A DNA stretch of 64,000 nt, taken from Tyto alba (taxonomy: Eukaryota > Chordata > Aves > Strigiformes > Tytonidae). The stretch spans positions 15,503,387 through 15,567,386 of the forward strand of contig NW_024881321.1 in the NCBI RefSeq assembly GCF_018691265.1, given 5' to 3'. The notes beneath the pieces were generated by a model. The model was not told where the DNA came from. It ran no database searches and worked only from the letters and a program-made list of their open reading frames with translations. Below are positions 1 through 9,728 of the stretch, in pieces; within the stretch, counting starts at the first letter, position 1; the number at the start of each line of letters is the position of its first letter. A program made the position numbers and the translations under genes.

Positions 1-829
1 AACTGTTAATCTTAATGTCCATAATTATCCATCTTGGAAAACCAGAAGGAATAATAGTTTACAAATTAGACAATATTAAAATGTAGTAAGAGAATATTAA
101 AAGCAATTTTATGATTATATCAGCAATGCAAGTGACATGATCTGTAGGTCAGATCTTTCTAAAGAAAGAACCCTTTGGTGCTAAAATGAGTTTGTTAATC
201 TACAGGGAATGGTAAATGACAAATTCTCTGACATTTAGGGATATGAGTGCCTCAGGACTGGAGTATGCCTCAGGACTGGAGTATTCCAAAGAGCTGTCTG
301 AAGCAAATCCAGAACTGTCAGACAGTGAGGCTATAAATTAGTGACATATATAATGAACATTCATATCTTCAAAGTTCTGTACAAATATTGACAGAGTAGT
401 CAGAATACAATTTATAACTAGTGTATATAATTTTCTTCATAAAAGTTGAATTATTTAAGTGGAATACCACTATCCTATATGATCTAATATTACTTCTAGT
501 TTTAAAGTTTGTAAAGGCTAAGAGCACCTGGTAATTTCCAATGAAATAAATTTGATACAGTTACTAACAAGTGATCTATAATCACTGCAAACACATAATG
601 ATTTATTTTCTTTAAACTTAATACTTCTACCATGATACTATTTCCAGAAATAACTGAATAATATAACCAATATGCACTGGAGAAGTCCACTAATCTACAA
701 TTTTCCATGTACTGAAGAAAAAAAAAAATATATTCACAACATTTTTTAATTTACATTTTCTGAAAAGGCATCTCATAATCCAGTTATTAATGCAGATAAT
801 AAATGTTTTAAAAAAAATAAATTGGACGG
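1..829. other. AT-rich non-coding stretch
   Basis: No gene, RNA gene or known repeat family is recognisable. The only structure seen is a perfect 18-bp tandem duplication at 248-283, listed separately. Short open frames here have no coding character. Confidence 0.6.
248..283. repeat. Perfect 18-bp tandem duplication (2 copies)
   Basis: The unit TGCCTCAGGACTGGAGTA occurs at 248-265 and again immediately at 266-283 without a mismatch, and the next base (T) also matches. Two identical adjacent copies in otherwise non-repetitive sequence point to a recent local duplication, such as replication slippage. Confidence 0.9.
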
Positions 830-1134
830 TGGCCAAATCCATCAGGTTCCTCTTCCAAAAGATAACTTCCAGTAGTCCATCCCTGATGACAGTGCCTTGA
901 ATATCTTTAACTTTTCCATCAGAACCACTTAGTGTAACTATAGCTTCTCCACAGCTTGAACATCACTACCATTGTCAGAACCAGGCAAACAAATTTATGA
1001 TGATGTTCCTGGGAATAAGAAACTAATGCAAAGGGGATTTCTCTGTAGTTCTTCATTAACATTTTATTCATTACAACAAGGGAGTTATAAGAGTTTCCTT
1101 TTACGCAAATTAGGTCACAGGATAAAAAATACAC
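830..1134 (-). pseudogene. Disrupted coding-like block, unidentified
   Basis: On the minus strand, protein-like segments lie one after another but in different frames. One frame reads REIPFALVSYSQEHHHKFVC (about 1040-980). The next reads GSDNGSDVQAVEKL and hits a stop. A third reads VTLSGSDGKVKDIQGTVIRD (about 930-870), then appears to shift again into SYLLEEEPDGFGHRPI near 830. Frame changes within about 60 bases and an internal stop argue against a working exon. A good acceptor-like sequence (ttcttattcccag) sits at about 1010. I do not recognise the protein. This could be a decayed gene or processed copy, or a chance pattern in a slightly GC-richer patch. Confidence 0.25.
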
Positions 1135-1140
1135 AGCATA

Positions 1141-2089
1141 GAAATACAGTGTATTACTACATAGAATAAAAGATCTGGTTAATAAATTATGATAATGGAA
1201 TTAGTCTACTGCTAATGCTGAAAGGCACATTTAAATATTGTGAAATTTACTTGGAGAAGGAAAAGCTCTTGCATGTATTCATAAATTGTTTCTCTCCTTT
1301 GTGCCTCAGTTTCTGTAGTTATTTTTTATGTTATTTCCCTCTGAGGGAATGTACATATCCTATTTTAAACATTTGCTTTGTTTTGTTAAAAGGCAAAGGA
1401 ATACTTTGAGTGGATAAAAGACAAAGTTTTATTCTCCTGTTTTTCAAATGAATGTTTTAACTAAGTTCACAGACATCCTGGATCAGTTCAAGCAGATTCA
1501 TTCTGAAAATGAGAGTGTGTAGAGTACAGAGATTGACAATAAATAAGTAAAAAAAAAAAAAAAAAAAAATCATTAAACAGTAATGCCAAGATGATAATCA
1601 TTACGGAAATATGTGGCCCTTGTCATGGAGATCTCTTATCATCACAGTTACTTAGTTTATTTATTTATTTAAATATTGACATTGTTTCTTTGATTATCTT
1701 GGATTCATTTTATTTATAAGATTTCTTTAAACAAAATAGACTAAATTCAGACCTGGTTTAAATGGTCTAACTTTATTGAGCTAATTAATTTGCAACGACC
1801 TCATTAATTCAGTGATTATCTTCAGTTTATTCATTACATTAACTTAACTCTTTTTTGTCAATTTATCCAAGGTCTGTATATATTCAAAAGATGACAATAT
1901 GAAGACACTTACAAACTTTACTTTTGGCAAGAACATAAGGAAGGATTCTCCACTTCCTCCAAAATAAAACAATCAATTGTAATAATTTTTCTGGGAATGT
2001 CACTACCCTTGCCAGCTGAGGGCATTCCTCTTGTCAAAAAGAAAACCAGATGCTTATCAGAGCAATATTTTTAACAGATCTTTATCTTC
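1141..2089. other. AT-rich non-coding stretch
   Basis: It contains an A19 homopolymer near 1550-1569 and a short TTTA repeat near 1658-1672. No coding or RNA feature is seen. It ends at the target-site duplication of the solo LTR that starts at 2095. Confidence 0.6.
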
Positions 2090-2094
2090 TCTAG

Positions 2095-3185
2095 TGTTGT
2101 GGTTTGAGCCTGGTCAGCAGCCAAACACCATGCAGACACTCTCTCCCCCTTTTCTTCCGGCAATGAGAAGGGACAGATGAGCCTGCCTTGGGGTTTGAGA
2201 TGGGACCGGGAGGGCCAAGTCCCCCTTTATGGTCACGAGCAGTAGGCAGACTTGTTAGAGGAAGAAGAAAAAGAACATGCATTTATTATAGACACGAACA
2301 ACACTTAACAGAGTAGGACAGTGAGAAACATTACCACATCTTGAGAACACCTTGCCCCCACCCCCCCTCCCTTCTTCCCAGGCTCAGTTCTGCTCCCGAT
2401 ATCTCTACCTCCTCCCCCAGAGGCACAGGGGCAGGGAATGGGGGGGGGGGGGGGGGGGGGTGGGTGCAGTCAGTGTTGCCTCTTCTTCGATCTTCAGTGG
2501 GGAAGCTTCTGGAACTTGTTCCCCCTGCTCCATCATGGTCCCCCTCTCACAGGAGACAGTCCTCCACAAGCTTTCTCCAACATGAGTTCCTCCCACAGGC
2601 CACAACGTTCCCCACACTGTTCCGTCGTGGGTCACTAACTTTCTCCGACTGGATTCTCTCCCACGGGCTGCAGCCCTTCCCAAGCTGCTCTGGCATGGGA
2701 CACTCCTGCATGCTGCAATCTGCCCAGTGCTGAACTATGACAGTGGGGCTACCTTTTCCCACAAGACCCCAGCCTCATTCAGGCACAGTGCCTTGATCAA
2801 CCAGGTGAAACACAGGCCATAAATCAGTATCTGCTCCACTGTAGATCTTCATGGGTGGCAGCAGGGGGCTGCCCTGCCATCTCACCACAGGATACAGGGG
2901 GTTCTCTGCTCCATCAGACCTCTCCCCTCCTTTCTTCATCCATTCCTTCACTGACCTTGGTGTTCACACAGCTGCAACAACTCCTCCTCAGAAGTCTGAC
3001 TCCTCCTCACCATGTCCCTTCTTAAATACGTTATCACAGAGGCACAGCTGATTGACTTAGTTTTGGTGCAGATGTGGGTCTGACTTGTAGCTGGAGGAGC
3101 TTCAAGAAGCTTCTCACAGGGGGCCACCCCTGTAACCCCCTTCCCTGCTACCAAAAAAACCCACCACTCACTCAAACCCAGGACA
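2095..3185 (-). mobile_element. Solo LTR of an endogenous retrovirus, 1091 bp, minus orientation
   Basis: The element runs from TGTTGTGGTTTGAGCC to a plus-strand end in CCCAGGACA, so it has TG...CA termini. It is flanked on both sides by the identical 5 bp TCTAG (2090-2094 and 3186-3190), the target-site duplication of an integration. A 5-bp duplication fits avian ERVL-type and some class I elements. On the minus strand a polyadenylation signal AATAAA lies at 2287-2282, near the 3' end of the LTR, which sets the orientation. The 5' half holds GC-rich imperfect repeats of roughly 60 bp (about 2520-2710). No internal gag, pol or env lies beside it, so it is a solo LTR left by LTR-LTR recombination. 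Open frames in this stretch, on either strand, are not genes. Confidence 0.9.
2440..2460 (+). repeat. G21 homopolymer inside the LTR
   Basis: Twenty-one consecutive G residues lie on the plus strand within the solo LTR, flanked by further G triplets. Runs like this can form G-quadruplexes and are prone to sequencing-length error. Glycine-rich open frames crossing it are artefacts. Confidence 0.9.
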
Positions 3186-3536
3186 TCTAGAATCACAATT
3201 TCTGTTCTATTATTGACAATACTGTGATTAACAAAAGGCAAAAAGGAAACCAAGACATGAATGACACCTTAAACTCATTTACTTTTCAAAAATTATTACT
3301 AAAAATTTGTATATGTATGGATCATCTCACTCCTAATCTTTTTAAAAGATACAGATAATTTTTAAAAATAACTGAACAGAAATGTTATCAGTGTAAACCC
3401 CAAAATATCCTTCAATGATTATTAGGTAATGAAGAAGGATCTTTGAAATGGAATATTGTTGAAGGCATTTCATGCCATGTAATTTCACTTTTTTTCCAAA
3501 TCATCAGTTATTTTTTAAAGTCCACTACTATGGTCT

Positions 3537-4080
3537 TCATGTCAGTATGCTTACAGTTAGATCTGTAACTGGACCTACACATCTCCTTGCCAGTTCATTT
3601 GACAAAATAAAAAATGTAGATCGGTTACTAACTCCAGGAATCCAAGTTTCATAGGTTGTTTGAGTACTTACATCCATAGTATGCCCTGCAGTGACATACA
3701 GGGTGTTTGCACTGCTCACAATTGGTATAGTAAGACACCTTGAAGATTAAAGATGAGTGCCAGAAGCATTGTACTTACCTTAATGTGGCCTTCATCCTAA
3801 GAGTTACCCTGGCACAGCTAAATTGCCCCTGTGACAAAAACTCATTCATATAGAGTCAAATCAAACAAAAAACACTGTCATATGTACACTTATTCAGGGT
3901 AACCTTTTGAGGAATGGCCAGAACTGTCTGCATCTTAATGCCACTGAACCCTTAGAGAGTATGTGTCTTCCAACCTGACTGGGAACTCCCATCCATCAAG
4001 TGTCCAAAAATTATGAGACTTGACCTTGCATAGGCTATAGTTGTTATAGAGGATGTTTCCAGCAAAAGAAAACAGTACTT
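3537..4080 (-). pseudogene. Decayed coding-like block, unidentified protein
   Basis: The minus strand carries several protein-like segments in order. Near 4080-3945 one frame reads as FAGNILYNNYSLCKVKSHNF and continues for about 20 residues to a stop. Near 3930-3860 another frame reads MQTVLAIPQKVTLNKCTYDS. At 3828-3779 a 50-bp segment with acceptor tttttgtcacag and donor AAG|gtaagt is open (GQFSCARVTLRMKATL). At 3738-3555 a 184-bp segment with acceptor tttaatcttcaag and donor gtaagc is open for 61 codons (for example IPGVSNRSTFFILSNELARR). The last two join in phase, but the intron between them would be only 40 bp, below the usual vertebrate minimum. Stops between the upstream segments indicate loss of function. 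I cannot name the protein. It may be a unitary or processed pseudogene, or a chance pattern. Confidence 0.3.
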
Positions 4081-5824
4081 CTGTAAAGTCACTGTTAAGC
4101 ACTAACATATTATCCTTGTATTAACTTCAGAATGCAGCTATGATTGAAATCAGCAAACTTCAGTCTTCAGAGTGACAGCAGATAATTAAGCTCTTCCCCC
4201 AAACATTCACTGGTAAAAAGATAAATCTTAAACACGAATGTTGCTATTTAGGTGGTAAAATTCTCTGAGCACCTTTACTGTAGTGTGGTCTACAGACAGA
4301 GTTCACTGTATTTAGTATTTAGTCTTCCTTCATTAAATGTTCTCCACAGATGTGCAGATAGGGTCCAGAAGATCTTTCTTTTACTTCGCAGTGAAATGCT
4401 CTAAAATGTGAGGATATTTCAGAAAAGGTACTCTGCATAATTATGCTTACCTTTAGAAGAAATCTCAGCAATGTGGATTATAGATGGAGTCATATAATTT
4501 TAAGGTAGCTACTTTTCAAGTGTGATAAGATTTCAGGAATACTGCTATGCCTCTCATTTCCTACTGACTGACTAGGTTGTTCCCAGCTTAGCGGACCAAA
4601 AGTCTGGACCCATCCCTTGATAACTGTTCAGGAAGCATAAGCATTTCACTTGAGTACTCCTGGACCCAGGATGAGGATTTGACAGCAGGGATCTTCTTTC
4701 TTGCCTTGTGGTGAAAACACTGTGCCAGTGGTATACTTATTGGGCCTGGAAGGTTTGTGTTGTGGTCAGTGTAAAAACTCAAGTAGGACTGTGACTCCAA
4801 GATTCACAGTCTTTGCTAGCTACAGGGAAAGGTATCCTTTGTTACTCTATGTCTTCCACCCCTACTTGGATTTTAATGTGAACAGGAAAACCCAAACAGC
4901 AAACAAACCCTTGTTCTACTGCTGGAGTCAGCTGTATAAAGTCCTTTGTCCTTAATTGGAAGTCTGAAAAAAAGGTTTTCAATATTTTTCCTTCCCCAAG
5001 CTTTCTTACCTTTGTTCCAGTTTTCTAGATACCTATACAGACAGTATATCTAAAATAATTATCTCTACATTATAATAATCATTATTCAATACCTAGTAGA
5101 AAATTCAACAAACAGCAATTCTCAATTACAAAATGTACCCCTAGTAGGACCACAACTTAGCAATGCATAAATGAACTCTGAGAACAAAGACCCCTGATTC
5201 AAGAGAAATCATCCTTTTCTGGGCAGGCTAATGTGCACATTAGAGCAACCCCTACATGAGGCTACACTGAATTACAGGCACATGTAGAGTAGATATTCCA
5301 AACTGGAGCTGACCTTGGCAGCAGTCCAGGGATGATATTTTCCCTGGAAGGAACTGTTCATGAATATTTTTTTCAAAAGTGCTAGGCATTAACATTTTAT
5401 TCATAGACTTTTTTTTTTTTTTTCCCAGTTATTTAAATTATAACAGACTTTATAAAAATATAAATCTAGCTCATTTCCTAGATTTATGTTCAAAACTGTA
5501 AAACTATCACTAAGTTTAATGACGAAAACATTGGCCTTTACCATTTTACAAAATTTGATGGCACCAGTAAAATTAGTATCTATTTTTATATTGAATGGCT
5601 TTTCTAGGAACTCAGTTTAGCTGAAAATACTTTTCTTATCCAAGTTCTAATTTAATCCTTTAGAGATTCATTAGACTGTTTTTTCAGGAGAGAAAGGAAA
5701 TTTAGAAATTTTTAGAGTTTTGAATGGCATTACTTTTGTTCTAAAATCAGCACTAATTGCTCTAAAATCATACTAGCTTAGTAGTCCATTCCAATGAATA
5801 ACTGTGCCCAGAAGGATTCATTTT
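4081..5824. other. Non-coding unique sequence
   Basis: Base composition is slightly less AT-rich than most of the window up to about 4.8 kb, then AT-rich. A donor-like AAAG|gtaagc on the minus strand near 4455 follows a segment with in-frame stops, so it is not called an exon. No repeat family is recognised. Confidence 0.45.
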
Positions 5825-6190
5825 CTGGCTATGAGGTCACTTGTTTGATATGGCTGGCATCCTCATTAGTAAATTCTCTTACGTTCTAAACCACAGCAGC
5901 CAAATGTCCTAAGCAGCTGTTCCTGGCCTGTGTTATCTCTCAGACAGCAGCACACATTTGTGTCATCGGTCTGGGAAGTCTCTAGACCATGTGGGTGACA
6001 ACTTCCCAATCCAATTACTAGAGGGACCAAACAGGAATAGTGTTCCTTCTGACCCACTGCTCACAGGGAAGATGTTGTGACAAATATGCTCAGAGACGGC
6101 AGCCAGGGTGCGTACTGGCTGTCAGACAATCTATCTTCCTTAAAGGAAAACTGGGAAGACAAGCACCAGGGCTAGGTCTCTGGACTTATT
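5825..6190. other. GC-richer patch of unknown origin
   Basis: This stretch has clearly more G and C and several CpG dinucleotides than its AT-rich surroundings. It does not match the CR1 3' end or the LTR families found elsewhere in the window. A 63-codon minus-strand frame crosses it but shows no recognisable domain. It could be an old repeat fragment, an ancient exon or an unmethylated regulatory element. Confidence 0.35.
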
Positions 6191-6419
6191 GAAAACAAAC
6201 TTCAAATTCTTTAAACAATTGCTAGGAAATCCTCAGGAAAGCTGCTGGGAGGGAGGAGAAAGGCAATGAGGAGAACTAATTGATTTCAAAAGAAAATGTG
6301 TTGGGATCTCAGGGACAAACTAGCCCCATTGTGCAGGAAGATGGGGAATTTTGTCCAAAGGCCGAATTGACTGGCAAAGGAGTTTCTCAATGAACTTAAT
6401 GCAGCTGGTTACCTACAGC

Positions 6420-6514
6420 AGCTGTGGCATCGCCACCCTTGGAGACAGCCAGCAATCTGGCCTGATGCAGTGTTGGTGATAGTCCTGCTTTAAGCTGGAG
6501 GCTGGACTAGATGG
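6420..6514 (+). mobile_element. CR1 non-LTR retrotransposon fragment
   Basis: The segment with CCACCCTTGGAGA, then CCTGCTTTAAGCTGG and GGCTGGACTAGATGG follows the conserved 3' region of avian CR1 LINEs on the plus strand (the typical order is 'ccttggagat...', 'tgctttgagcaggg', 'ggttggactagatga'). It is truncated at both ends and diverged, so it is an old, dead copy. It abuts an LTR scrap directly. Confidence 0.6.
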
Positions 6515-6553
6515 TGGCACTTCAGGGAAAATGTATTTAAGGAGGGGCAAAAT
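6512..6553 (+). mobile_element. LTR core fragment
   Basis: About 42 bp (GGTGGCACTTCAGGGAAAA, then TGTATTTAAGG and GGGGCAAAA) match the TATA-region module of the LTR copies at 41644-41684 and 48924-48967 with few differences. TATTTAAG may be the old TATA box. The flanking LTR parts are missing, so the fragment is a remnant joined to CR1 sequence. Confidence 0.5.
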
Positions 6554-9247
6554 GCCATCAGATGAAAAGCACATTTGCTCTTTCTAAGCACAAACCATGT
6601 GAATAATATCAGAAAATAAGCTTCAGAGAGAATTTTTTCTCTAGATCTGATAGGAATTTACCACTTGAGCCCAGATTCTCACAGATATTTAAGCCCCTTA
6701 CTGTAGCTGACAGCAATGAGTTAAGTGCCTATGTACCTTTGATCATTTTTTTAATTAGCTCTGTAGTAATCTGCCATTCTCAGATGGAGGCTTAAAAGGT
6801 GAAAAACATCATAATTATATATTAATTGTTTGTCCACAAAATGATTTATCACAGATTTACTTGCCTTTCCTTTCACTTCATTCTACATGTGACCTTCTTA
6901 CATTAAGTAGGATTTGACTTAAAGAACTGAAGTTTGGAGGGGGAAAAGTATACTATATTTCAATATTTTACAATAATTTAACTGTTTGATTTTGTTGGGT
7001 TTTTTTGTTTTTTTTTTTTTTTTTTTTTTAAAGAATACTCTCAAGACCACCCAATTTTATAGATTTTTTTTTTTTTTTTTTGAGATTTTATTACCTCTTT
7101 TTGCAGACTATCTGTATTTTTAGTTTATGGTCATTGATTTTATGAGCTTCCTAATTTCGAGCTAGATGAAGCTGTTGAGAAGTTCTATATGCTTGTAAGT
7201 GCAATCTACGCTACAGTCATCTTTAGGAAAGCATTAATTGCAATCACTTACTGCACATGAAACAATAAAATATTACATCTATATTTCCAAGGACAGTGAT
7301 CAAGTGAAGCATCTTTTCTCATCTCTCCTTCTGGTTTCATATTTTCCTGCCTTCCCAAATGATCTTCATATCATTTGTAAAGAAAGAAGAGTAATATGTT
7401 CAATATCTGTGTGTATTCTTAGGCACTTGGTATTTTCCAGAAACCTGTATGTTTAGTAAAGCTACTAAACTACTACAAAATGTATAATCCTGAATAGAAG
7501 TGTTTTGCATACCACAGTATATTCTATCAAATATTGAGGTATTGCGGCATCCATCTTTTCACAGGAAGAAGGTTATTTTTTTTTTTTTTAATTTTAAAAG
7601 GATATCTATTAATTTTAGTAATGTTTTTTGCTTTTATACAAGAGTAAGAATATAAGATTACCTGGTAAAAAAAAAAAAAATCCTTCCCTTCTATTTTTAT
7701 TGTCTTTGAAGTCAGGAATTCTGAAGATCCTCTCTGGACATCCAGACTTTGATATCAAAGATTATTCAGAGGACTGGTGCATTTACAGTAACTTGAACAC
7801 CGTTTTACACTTACTTGGAATAAAGCACTTCCTATACTACAAATTTTAAACATGTAGTCCATGCAGATATTAAAGTGTGATGACCATGGTTACCATTTAT
7901 GCTATGTTTTTGATCTACATCTTAGAAAACAGTATTTCTAGACCTTTTTTCCCAATAGATAGACTTGTAAAATATGTCATCTGTTCATCTTGATGTAACA
8001 GTTACAGATATAGCACTGGAACAATTTGCAATTCATTTTTAATATGTTACTAGACTAAGAGTAAGAAGTTTAAAACTCTAGGCCGTTTCTAAATGGAGAC
8101 AGAAGAGTGGATTAAAGGCTTCATTAACACTACTGAATTAATGAGGATTTAACAACTGATTTGTCCAAAAACATGTCAGTTCTTAGTGACGTGGGATTGA
8201 AATGGTCCTCAAGATTTATGAAGTCATCAAATTCATCTTTCTTAACTGAAGCAAGAATACATGTACACTGAGATTTTTTTAATCTATCCCTCCAATAAAA
8301 CATATTTCTGAATTTCTAATTGTCCTGTTCCAGTGCTTAGCTACCCCTAGCATTGAGGACATTAGTCTTTAAGAACATATGACTGTATGCTCACTTACAA
8401 ATTATGGAGATTTTAATATGATAAATTTCCATGTGTATTTTATAAACAAATTTGTGCTTTTTGAATCAAAACCTACCATTATATTCCATGAAACCTTCAA
8501 AAATAATAATGATGAGGTTGATGAAGGTTTTAATGTTAACTCTACTGACTATATTGCATGAATAAAGCTAGTTGGGAAATCAACACCTACCTTTTACTTT
8601 TAATTTAATCATCAATAATAATAAAAATATTTAAATAGAAGAGAAAGATAAAAGTCCACTTCAAGAATCAGTAATATTGGTAATGAAGTATGCAACAGAA
8701 TATGGCTAGATTTGACCCTCAGAGTTCTGCACAAGCAAGTCATTCAGATTAGTAAATTGAGCAAAACATAATGTGGAAATTAAATAGATAATGGTAACAT
8801 TAATGTTAACATATCCAATAGTATAAGGCATTCTATTCCATCAGAAGGTTCTGCTGATACTATAAACTGCCTTCAGGACTGAATTACAATCTCAGTACTT
8901 GATAAAAGGGATGATAAATTATTACAACAGTTGCCTTTGCTGCTGAGTGTAAAATCTTAGGTTTCTACTTCAAGATTGAGTTTTAGTTTCATTATATCTC
9001 ACTTGTAAAAATTACATTTAACTGGTTTTCACATAAAATTATTCAACTGAAGATCAACTTAGTGTTATATATTAAATATTGTTTATACTGTGCTCTATGC
9101 TGGACTTTTATTCAAGCAAAACTGCAGAAAGATATTGTATCTTAACTGGTAAGATTTAACGATTAAAACTGAAATTATTTTATTCACATTATTATCAGTG
9201 TTTTTATGTAAGTCAAAAATCAACTAATAACAGTTTTATTTTACAAT
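6554..9247. other. AT-rich non-coding stretch
   Basis: Long T-runs occur at about 7000-7029, 7064-7081 and 7575-7590, and an A-run near 7667-7680. Short open frames are scattered but none has splice context or recognisable protein character. No repeat family is seen. Confidence 0.6.
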
Positions 9248-9252
9248 ACCCA

Positions 9253-9723
9253 TGTCCTGGTTGGGGCTGGACTAGAGTTCCTGTTGGTTTGGCAGCAGGA
9301 GGAGTGCTGCAGCACCCTGAGACCCCAGGGGCTCCCCAGGGCCCAGTGCCCTCACCTGTGTGCGGGGGTGGGGGGCACAGATGGAGGGCTGGGCCCGGAT
9401 TGGCCGATATCCCATGTCATGTGACATTGTGCTCACTATATAAAGCAAGAGTGGGCCTGGAGGGGCTCTGACTTCTGGGAGTGTTGCTGTGGTTCCTTTG
9501 TGTTGGGGATTGCTGGCTGGGAGCAAGTGGGTAAGGAGCAGCTGTGTTGTACATTACCTGTTTACACTGTCACTGTATTATTCTATTACTGTTACTAAAC
9601 TGTCTTTATTTCAACCTGTGAGTCTCCCTTTGCCCCTCTGATTCCCTTCCCATTCCCAATTGGGGTGAGGGTGGGTGAACGGCTGCGTGGTGTTGAGCTG
9701 CTGACCAGGCTCAAACCACAACA
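9253..9723 (+). mobile_element. Solo LTR of an endogenous retrovirus, 471 bp, plus orientation
   Basis: The element starts TGTCCTGGTTGGGGCTGG and ends GCTCAAACCACAACA, giving TG...CA ends that are partly inverted repeats of each other. Both sides carry the identical 5 bp ACCCA (9248-9252 and 9724-9728). A TATA box TATATAAA is at 9437-9444 on the plus strand, in the middle of the element as expected for the U3/R boundary. Its downstream half (CCTGTGAGTCTCCCTTTGCC and onward) resembles the solo LTR at 39904-40496 read in reverse. No internal retroviral genes are present. Frames of 60-84 codons inside it are spurious. Confidence 0.92.
9437..9444 (+). promoter_or_regulatory. LTR TATA box
   Basis: TATATAAA sits in the sequence CTCACTATATAAAGC, the same context (CTCACTATATAGAG) found in the reverse strand of the 39.9-kb LTR. 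It is the likely former retroviral promoter element at the U3/R border. Whether it is still active cannot be told from sequence. Confidence 0.6.
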
Positions 9724-9728
9724 ACCCA

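Noticed and set aside
2341..2762. Overlapping frames of 66-130 codons on both strands
   Set aside because: They lie in the solo LTR and cross a G21 run; composition follows GC-rich repeats.
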